From positions 1 through 11,212 of the forward strand of contig CANCCJ010000086.1 in NCBI GenBank assembly GCA_947374535.1: a stretch of 11,212 nucleotides of DNA, in the 5' to 3' direction. Position numbers and translations under genes: made by a program. Position 1 is the first letter of the stretch. Each line of letters starts with the position of its first letter. The DNA comes from Comamonadaceae bacterium. GTDB taxonomy: Bacteria > Pseudomonadota > Gammaproteobacteria > Burkholderiales > Burkholderiaceae. This document shows positions 7,051 to 11,212 of this stretch, one piece after another. The notes under the pieces are model-generated. The model searched no databases and had not been told where the DNA came from. It saw only the letters and a list, made by a program, of their open reading frames with translations.

Positions 7051-8242
7051 GTTGTGTGAGCGTCATGATTTCCTCGATGGAGGTGATGCCTTGGAAGGCC
7101 TTGAGCCATCCCGCTTGACGCAGCGTGCGAACACCCTCGAGTGTTGCTTGTGCGGCCAAGCTTTGCGCATCGCTGTCGCGCATGATGAGGGCCTGCATGG
7201 CGTCGCTGATGGGCATCACTTGATACAGGCCGATGCGCCCTTTGTAGCCTTGGTCGCAGGCATCACAGCCGACAGCTTTGTACAGAGTCGCATGACGCGC
7301 TGGAAAAGCTTCGCGTTCTTGTGGGCTGAGGCTGCCTAGCAGCGTGGTGATGTGATCTCCCCCCATTGGTGATTTGCACTGCTCGCACAATCGACGCACC
7401 AGACGTTGTGCGATGACCATGCTCACACTGGCTGCGACGTTGAAGGCGGCAATGCCCATGTGTCGTAAACGCGCCAAGGTCCCTGGTGCGTCGTTGGTGT
7501 GCAAAGTCGAGAGTACCAAGTGGCCTGTTTGCGCTGCTTGAATGGCGATTTCAGCCGTTTCAAAATCGCGAATTTCACCGACCATGATCACGTCCGGATC
7601 TTGGCGTAAGAGGGCTCGGAGTGTGGTGGCAAACGTGAGGCCTGCGCGCTCGTTGATGTTGACTTGATTGACTCCGGGTAAGTGAATTTCAGAAGGGTCT
7701 TCAACCGTGGAGATATTGACCTCTGTTCGATTGAGTATTGCGAGGCAGCTGTAGAGCGATGATGTTTTGCCAGAGCCCGTGGGGCCAGTCATCAAAATTA
7801 AACCGTGAGGTCTGCCAATGGCATGAAGCAACTTGGCGTGATCGTCTGCCTCGTAACCCAAGGCGTCAAGACTTGGCCGATCACGACTGAAGTTCAAAAT
7901 GCGAACCACGATCTTTTCGCCGTGCAGCGTGGGCAATGAGCTCACGCGTAAATCAATGGTTTGATGAAGGTGCGGGTGCTGAATGCGACCAACTTGTGGC
8001 ACCCGTTTTTCGGCGATGTCCATGCGCGCCAAGACTTTCAAGCGAGAGACAACGGCATCTCTAAGGTGTAGCGCTGGCGTTGCTGCGACACGCAGCAATC
8101 CATCGATTCGAAAGCGCACGCGAAAGAAATTTTCCCCGCTTTCAAAATGCACATCAGAGGCGCCTTGTGTCAAGGCTTGGTGAAGTAATTCGTCCAGTGT
8201 GTTGACTGCTGTATCTGGTGAGGTAGGCATACAAATTCTCAT
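7043..8242 (-). CDS. pilB: Type IV pilus assembly ATPase PilB-like, lacking the N-terminal domain
   Basis: This is a GspE/PilB secretion ATPase that would drive pilin polymerisation at the cytoplasmic face. Motifs are complete: Walker A GPTGSGKTSS (153-162), Asp box STVEDPSEIHLPG (178-190), Walker B region LRQDPDVIMVGEIRD (212-226), His box TGHLVLSTLHTND (239-251), and a zinc tetracysteine with Cys286-x-x-Cys289 and Cys326-x-x-Cys329. The protein has 399 residues, whereas typical PilB has about 560-580; the N-terminal MshEN/N1 domain is absent and the sequence begins directly at the N2 (PAS-like) domain, ASDVHFE. An in-frame TGA immediately precedes the ATG at 8240-8242, so the missing part is not merely unannotated. 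Met5 (8228-8230) is a good alternative start, with GAG seven bases upstream. The tetracysteine and pilC/pilD coupling argue for PilB or GspE rather than the retraction ATPase PilT. Confidence 0.88.
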   Translation of the reverse strand: MRICMPTSPDTAVNTLDELLHQALTQGASDVHFESGENFFRVRFRIDGLLRVAATPALHLRDAVVSRLKVLARMDIAEKRVPQVGRIQHPHLHQTIDLRVSSLPTLHGEKIVVRILNFSRDRPSLDALGYEADDHAKLLHAIGRPHGLILMTGPTGSGKTSSLYSCLAILNRTEVNISTVEDPSEIHLPGVNQVNINERAGLTFATTLRALLRQDPDVIMVGEIRDFETAEIAIQAAQTGHLVLSTLHTNDAPGTLARLRHMGIAAFNVAASVSMVIAQRLVRRLCEQCKSPMGGDHITTLLGSLSPQEREAFPARHATLYKAVGCDACDQGYKGRIGLYQVMPISDAMQALIMRDSDAQSLAAQATLEGVRTLRQAGWLKAFQGITSIEEIMTLTQHD

Positions 8243-8259
8243 TCAATGAGCGAGAATTT
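8233..8259. promoter_or_regulatory. Two overlapping perfect dyads at the pilB start
   Basis: AAATTCTC (8233-8240) and GAGAATTT (8252-8259) form a perfect 8-bp inverted repeat with an 11-nt spacer. Inside it, CTCATTCAATGAG (8238-8250) is a second, 13-nt palindrome with a single central base. The first ATG of pilB lies within the palindrome. The arrangement suits an operator for a dimeric regulator or an RNA hairpin that would cover the first ATG; the next in-frame ATG (8228-8230) lies just outside. Function is inference. Confidence 0.4.
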
Positions 8260-8429
8260 TTTGCTTAGTAGTCGTCATTTAGGGCGGGTGAGCATCACAA
8301 AGAATCGGCTTCATGCTGCTAATCCCGTCACCCGAGTACGCCAATGGGTGTATTTAGTAAAAGAAAGAAGTTAAGTAAAATTATCATGTCGGCATTGCTG
8401 ATAAGTAAATTAACAATAGGAACAACAAC
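8260..8429. other. Divergent intergenic region between pilB and the HU gene
   Basis: The region must hold the promoters for pilB (leftward) and HU (rightward). I see imperfect candidates only: TTTAGT (8353-8358) and TAAAAT (8376-8381) with a 17-base spacer could serve HU, at low certainty. Structured elements are CGGGTGA (8285-8291) with TCACCCG (8328-8334), supported by inner AGCAT (8291-8295) and ATGCT (8313-8317), and a competing pair CACCC (8329-8333) with GGGTG (8346-8350). The HU ribosome site AGGA lies eight bases before the ATG at 8430. Confidence 0.35.
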
Positions 8430-8702
8430 ATGAACAAGACCGAATTGATTGAACATATCGCAGGTAATTCTGATATTTCAAAAGCTGCTGCCACACGCGC
8501 ACTCGCTTCCATTATTGAGGCTGTCAAAAAGACCCTCAAAAAAGGCGACACGGTGACTTTGGTTGGCTTTGGTACTTTCAGCGCGACGAAGCGTGCTGCT
8601 CGCACCGGTCGCAATCCACGCACTGGCGCTGCTTTGAAGATCAAAGCCGCTAAGGTGCCACGTTTCAAGCCAGGCAAGGGTTTGAAAGACGCTTTGAATT
8701 AA
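8430..8702 (+). CDS. hupB: HU-family nucleoid DNA-binding protein
   Basis: HU is a small dimeric histone-like protein that bends and compacts DNA without strong sequence preference. The 90-residue protein has the standard layout: helices 1-40 ([13 protein letters not shown]...), the [10 protein letters not shown] strands (42-51), and the DNA-binding beta arm [12 protein letters not shown] (60-71) with the Pro63 wedge, followed by [15 protein letters not shown]. Length is exactly family-typical. AGGA upstream at good spacing supports the ATG. The gene is monocistronic, judging by the strong terminator after it. It is an HU homodimer type rather than IHF, since the arm and C-terminus follow the HU pattern; the hupA/hupB distinction is nominal here. 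Confidence 0.95.
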   Translation: MNKTELIEHIAGNSDISKAAATRALASIIEAVKKTLKKGDTVTLVGFGTFSATKRAARTGRNPRTGAALKIKAAKVPRFKPGKGLKDALN

Positions 8703-8725
8703 TATTAAATTCACGTCAATTTAAT

Positions 8726-8750
8726 AAAAGCCCGCATGACGCGGGCTTTT
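8726..8750 (+). terminator. Intrinsic terminator after HU
   Basis: A perfect 10-bp stem, AAAAGCCCGC (8726-8735) and GCGGGCTTTT (8741-8750), closes a five-base loop ATGAC and runs into a T-tract. It lies 23 bases after the HU stop codon. The A-run on the left arm would also give a T-tract on the other strand, but no minus-strand gene ends here. Confidence 0.93.
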
Positions 8751-8810
8751 TAACTCTATAAGAATAAGTTTAGAATATGCTGGTTTTTACATATTGATTA
8801 GGAATATCTC

Positions 8811-9191
8811 ATGGCACGTACAACCGTCGAAAACCAACTCGCTTCTATCCGCAAACAACGCGAATTGTTAGATAAAAAAGAACAGGCTTTGAAATCAAAG
8901 TCACACGACAAAGTGTTGGCCAAAATTGTGGCGATGGCAAAAGACGCCGGTTTGACAGCGTCTGACGTTGCCAAAGCCTTTAGCGCTGGCAAGCCGGTCA
9001 AGGCCAGTAAAGCCCCCAAGGCTGCCAAAAAAGGTGCTTTGGCTGGCAAGAAAGTGGCTCCTAAATACCGCAATCCAGCAAACCCAGAGCAAACTTGGAC
9101 AGGTCGCGGTGTTTCACCAACTTGGGTTCAGGCGCTGAAGACTGCTGGCACATTAGATTCAGCATTGATTACTCACGCTGTTGCTGCTTAA
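8811..9191 (+). CDS. H-NS family nucleoid-associated regulator
   Basis: H-NS proteins oligomerise along AT-rich DNA and silence transcription, often of acquired genes. The 126 residues divide into an N-terminal coiled-coil oligomerisation region (about 5-58, RTTVENQLASIRKQRELLDKKEQ...), a Lys/Ala/Pro-rich linker (about 60-84), and a C-terminal DNA-binding domain with YRNPANPEQTWTGRG (86-100) and SPTWVQALKTAGTLDSALI. The minor-groove loop reads GRGVSP, where E. coli has QGRTP, so the second basic residue of the hook is replaced by Val; from memory such variants occur in Burkholderiales. The start is supported by AGGA seven bases before the ATG. The gene has its own AT-rich upstream region after the HU terminator. 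It is a paralogue type of which betaproteobacteria often carry several, so I give no symbol. Confidence 0.9.
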   Translation: MARTTVENQLASIRKQRELLDKKEQALKSKSHDKVLAKIVAMAKDAGLTASDVAKAFSAGKPVKASKAPKAAKKGALAGKKVAPKYRNPANPEQTWTGRGVSPTWVQALKTAGTLDSALITHAVAA

Positions 9192-9215
9192 TTAACCCAT
9201 TGCCGAGTTTGAATC

Positions 9216-9542
9216 ATGAATCGTTTTAAATACTTGGTTTATGCCTTGGCTTTGGTTTCTTTGACCGCTGGCGCAACGCCGATCGGTAACTATCCATCAA
9301 TTCGTTTAAGCGAACTGCCCGATCCTTTACGCTCTGTATGGAAAGAGCTCAAGCCCGAAATGAATGAAATGAGCCACTGCGCAGCTGCTTTTGATAGCCA
9401 CTCAGATGGTGAAAAGATGGTGTTTAGATGCTCGATTCACATCAAAATGTCGGCTGAAGGTGAACGCCGCGCCATGCGTTATTGCGAAGAAAAACGTGAA
9501 GAAAAGGGCATCAATATGCCCTGTAAGTTGGTCGAAGAGTAA
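9216..9542 (+). CDS. Small exported four-cysteine protein, unknown function
   Basis: I do not recognise the family. The 108-residue protein starts with a classical signal peptide: MNRFK, a hydrophobic core YLVYALALVSLTA, and a probable signal peptidase I site after TAGA (about residue 20). The mature part of about 88 residues is charged and contains four cysteines (55, 72, 90, 103), which could form two disulfides in the periplasm. The C-terminal half is helical and basic-acidic (ERRAMRYCEEKREEKG). The ATG lies 24 bases after the H-NS stop with no terminator between, so it is probably co-transcribed with the H-NS gene. The codon usage looks like that of its neighbours, and the reading frame has a clear signal sequence, so I consider it a real gene. 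Confidence 0.7.
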   Translation: MNRFKYLVYALALVSLTAGATPIGNYPSIRLSELPDPLRSVWKELKPEMNEMSHCAAAFDSHSDGEKMVFRCSIHIKMSAEGERRAMRYCEEKREEKGINMPCKLVEE

Positions 9543-9546
9543 TTGC

Positions 9547-9580
9547 CTGGTGCGTTTGATTAGCGCGCCAGATTTAATTT
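9547..9580. terminator. Candidate terminator between convergent genes
   Basis: CTGGTGCG (9547-9554) and CGCGCCAG (9564-9571) form an 8-bp stem with one wobble pair and a nine-base loop, followed on the plus strand by ATTTAATTTAT. It lies 5 bases after the stop at 9542 and covers the stop codon of the minus-strand gene ending at 9560. The T-tract is imperfect, so this is only a candidate for plus-strand termination. Confidence 0.4.
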
Positions 9581-9961
9581 ATGCATGATTTGTTGGGTGG
9601 CTTGAATAATTGGGGCTGCAGCTTGAGTCAAGACGGCCGCATGCGTTGATTGATGAGCCCATTGATCTGCGCTATCTAATATCAAATAAAAATCGCTCAA
9701 ATCACCAATTTCAAATGTCTCGTCTTTGGCTTTCATGATTTCAAGTAGCGTGACATAGCCTAAAAAATACAAAGCAAACATCAGCGAGACCGATGCGTTT
9801 TGCGAAAGTTCATGACCATCTACGATTTCAGCGAACATTTCGCGAATCGTGTCGATCGTCATAATTTCGTGGGGGTCAAATTTAAACGCAGCTTTGAAGC
9901 AACCACAGGCGTAATCCCATTGCTGAATGCTGTCGGTATAGGGTTTATCTAAATCGTGCAT
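9560..9961 (-). CDS. Unrecognised 133-residue protein downstream of ispB
   Basis: I do not recognise this protein. It is predicted to be largely helical and mildly acidic, with no signal peptide. A hydrophobic stretch SLMFALYFLGYVTLLEIM (59-76) could be a buried amphipathic helix or a single membrane segment. There is a CGC pair at residues 19-21 and an Ala/Gln-rich C-terminal helix. AGG six bases upstream supports the ATG at 9959-9961, and the gene begins 14 nt after the ispB stop, so it is probably read from the ispB promoter. The start, ribosome site and spacing make a real gene likely. The association with quinone synthesis may be only positional. Confidence 0.65.
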   Translation of the reverse strand: MHDLDKPYTDSIQQWDYACGCFKAAFKFDPHEIMTIDTIREMFAEIVDGHELSQNASVSLMFALYFLGYVTLLEIMKAKDETFEIGDLSDFYLILDSADQWAHQSTHAAVLTQAAAPIIQATQQIMHKLNLAR

Positions 9962-9975
9962 TCAATACCTGTGGG

Positions 9976-10950
9976 TTAATTACGGCGATCTAGCAGCTGT
10001 GCGGCCAAGGCATGCATGGCATCGCGGTAGGGGCTGCTAGGTAAGATGCTCAGAGCCGCAATCGCACGCTCCGCTTCGGCGCTGGCGGCGGCTCGGGTCG
10101 CGTCGAGTGCGCCAGTGCTGCGAACAATTTCAACAATGTTTGTCAGAGCGCCCATTTCGCCATTTTCAATGGCGCCTTGAATGGTTTGACGCTGCTCAGG
10201 CGTGCCGCGTTGCATGGCGATGATGAGTGGCAAGGTGTTTTTGCCTTCGCGCAAATCATCACCTAGGTTTTTGCCCAATTCTTTGGCGTCACCGTCGTAA
10301 TCCAGCACATCGTCAATCACTTGGAAGGCGGTGCCCAAGGCTTGGCCGTATTCTGCACAAGCGGTTTCAACTTCGGGCGTACTCTTGGCCAAGATGGCCG
10401 CCAAACGCGTACTGGCTTCAAAGAGTTTGGCGGTTTTGGAGCGAATCACGCGCAAATAGCCCGCTTCGTCCAACGAGGCGTCGTGCATGTTCATCAACTG
10501 CAACACTTCGCCTTCGGCAATCACGTTGGTGGCTTCGGCCAAGACTTCCATGACGCGCATTTCGCCAGAATCAACCATCATTTGAAAAGCGCGGGAATAC
10601 AAAAAGTCACCCACCAGCACGCTGGCCGGGTTGCCAAACGACTCATTGGCGGTCGGGCGGCCGCGGCGCAGGGTGGATTCGTCCACCACGTCATCGTGCA
10701 ACAAGGTGGCCGTGTGGATGAACTCCACCACGGCTGCCAAGTTGTGGCGCTGTGTGCCTGTGTAGCCAATGGCGCCTGCCATGAGCAAGAGCAGGGCAGG
10801 GCGAATACGCTTGCCGCCAGCTGAAATGATGTACTGAGACACGGTGCCCACCAGCGGCACGCCCGAATCCAGGCGTTGCGCGATGACGCGGTCAACTTCT
10901 GCCATATCGGCAGCGATCAGGTCTAGGGCGTTGGAGGGTGTGGTTGACAA
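9976..10950 (-). CDS. ispB: Octaprenyl/polyprenyl diphosphate synthase IspB, TTG start
   Basis: IspB elongates farnesyl diphosphate with isopentenyl diphosphate to the C40-type side chain of ubiquinone. Numbered from the TTG at 10948-10950 the protein has 324 residues with GGKRIRP (45-51), the first Asp-rich motif DDVVD (86-90, preceded by FIHTATLLH), RRGRPT (95-100), and the second Asp-rich motif DDVLD (213-217), followed by KNLGDDLREGKNTLP. All metal-binding aspartates are present. The frame is open to an ATG at 11073, but that 41-residue extension crosses the likely ispB promoter and is unlike family members; the TTG start gives STTPSNALDLIAADMAEVDRV, the usual N-terminus. No Shine-Dalgarno precedes it, and Met16 is another option. 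Length fits (about 320-325). The adjacency to divergent rplU is widely conserved in proteobacteria. Exact chain length is not readable from the sequence. Confidence 0.93.
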   Translation of the reverse strand: MSTTPSNALDLIAADMAEVDRVIAQRLDSGVPLVGTVSQYIISAGGKRIRPALLLLMAGAIGYTGTQRHNLAAVVEFIHTATLLHDDVVDESTLRRGRPTANESFGNPASVLVGDFLYSRAFQMMVDSGEMRVMEVLAEATNVIAEGEVLQLMNMHDASLDEAGYLRVIRSKTAKLFEASTRLAAILAKSTPEVETACAEYGQALGTAFQVIDDVLDYDGDAKELGKNLGDDLREGKNTLPLIIAMQRGTPEQRQTIQGAIENGEMGALTNIVEIVRSTGALDATRAAASAEAERAIAALSILPSSPYRDAMHALAAQLLDRRN

Positions 10951-10996
10951 AGCGTGATAAGAAAAAATGGAACGAATGGCGTTGGAACGCTGGCAG

Positions 10997-11024
10997 ATTA
11001 TAGGGATGCACACCAACGCGCCAA
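10997..11024 (-). promoter_or_regulatory. Probable sigma-70 promoter of ispB
   Basis: On the minus strand TTGGCG (11019-11024) is followed after 16 bases by a perfect TATAAT (10997-11002). Transcription would start near 10990, about 40 bases before the TTG start codon. The position excludes the longer ATG reading of ispB as the main product. Confidence 0.65.
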
Positions 11025-11028
11025 TCAC

Positions 11029-11037
11029 TGCTATAAT
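11029..11037 (+). promoter_or_regulatory. Probable extended -10 promoter of rplU
   Basis: TGCTATAAT is a perfect TATAAT (11032-11037) with the extended TGn element at 11029-11031. No good -35 is seen at 17 bases, which an extended -10 can compensate for. Transcription would start near 11044, giving a leader of about 55 bases. Confidence 0.65.
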
Positions 11038-11044
11038 TTCTGGC

Positions 11045-11066
11045 TCTGCGGAAATTCGTCCGCAGA
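11045..11066 (+). promoter_or_regulatory. Hairpin at the 5' end of the rplU leader
   Basis: TCTGCGGA (11045-11052) pairs perfectly with TCCGCAGA (11059-11066) around the six-base loop AATTCG. It would lie at the extreme 5' end of the rplU mRNA if transcription starts near 11044. It could protect the message or bind a ribosomal protein; no T-run follows, so it is not a terminator. Confidence 0.5.
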
Positions 11067-11098
11067 TATCCACATAGATTCTTATCTAGAGGTCTCAC

Positions 11099-11212
11099 AT
11101 GTACGCGGTCATAAAAACCGGTGGCAAACAGTATCGTGTTGCTGCTGGTGAAAAAATTAAAGTAGAACAGATTGCTGCGGACGTAGGCCAAGAGATTGTG
11201 ATCGATCAAGTT
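11099..11212 (+). CDS. rplU: 50S ribosomal protein L21, N-terminal part (runs off the window)
   Basis: L21 binds 23S rRNA in the large subunit. The first 38 residues are visible: [20 protein letters not shown] followed by a strand-rich stretch ending at the window edge. The [13 protein letters not shown] opening is diagnostic. AGAGG six bases before the ATG is a good ribosome site. In proteobacteria rpmA and obg normally follow. Confidence 0.97.
   Translation, partial: MYAVIKTGGKQYRVAAGEKIKVEQIAADVGQEIVIDQV

Noticed and set aside
10951..11073. Upstream extension of ispB by 41 residues to an ATG
   Set aside because: The extension runs across the probable ispB promoter and is unlike IspB N-termini.
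1..11212. CRISPR arrays, tRNA or rRNA genes, toxin-antitoxin or phage-defence cassettes
   Set aside because: I looked on both strands and saw no regularly spaced repeats, no tRNA-like cloverleaf signatures and no recognisable defence proteins.

Overview
The window looks like a chromosomal stretch of a betaproteobacterium of the order Burkholderiales, most likely Comamonadaceae (Limnohabitans, Rhodoferax or Polaromonas-like). This rests on gene content and order: argJ, an AAA ATPase of the DUF815 type and mutT facing a pilB-pilC-pilD-coaE-zapD-yacG block, and ispB divergent from rplU. The placement is inferred from remembered synteny and protein style; no search was run.

Left edge (1 to about 755): the C-terminal end of an IS3-family transposase with a probable terminal inverted repeat, then an AT-richer stretch with one unrecognised 106-codon frame, then about 290 bases without a convincing gene. 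This is the only part that looks mobile or accessory. A perfect 8-bp inverted repeat lies just before argJ.

Region 756-3352 (+): argJ (arginine biosynthesis), a P-loop ATPase translationally coupled to it by a 1-nt overlap, and a MutT-type NUDIX hydrolase. The three are tightly packed and probably form one operon. It converges at 3352/3370 on a minus-strand operon read from 8242 down to 3370: pilB, pilC, pilD (type IV pilus assembly ATPase, inner-membrane platform, prepilin peptidase), coaE (last step of coenzyme A synthesis), zapD (Z-ring stabiliser) and yacG (zinc-binding gyrase inhibitor). Junctions in that operon overlap or are short, except for a 63-nt structured gap before zapD. The PilB-like ATPase is about 170 residues shorter than usual and lacks the N-terminal domain.

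Region 8243-9560: a 187-base divergent intergenic stretch, then the nucleoid proteins HU (with a clear intrinsic terminator) and an H-NS-family protein, followed by a small exported four-cysteine protein. Region 9560-11212: on the minus strand, ispB (polyprenyl diphosphate synthase for the quinone side chain), probably starting at a TTG codon, with an unrecognised 133-residue protein downstream in the same transcript. Divergent from it is the start of rplU (ribosomal protein L21), cut by the window edge. The ispB-rplU gap contains two back-to-back promoters with perfect TATAAT boxes and a hairpin in the rplU leader.

I found no CRISPR array, tRNA, rRNA or defence cassette, and no convincing new multi-gene system. 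The window is mostly conserved housekeeping and pilus-assembly DNA. The items worth a second look are the shortened PilB, the IS-linked unknown frame, several dyads at gene starts, and two small unknown proteins.
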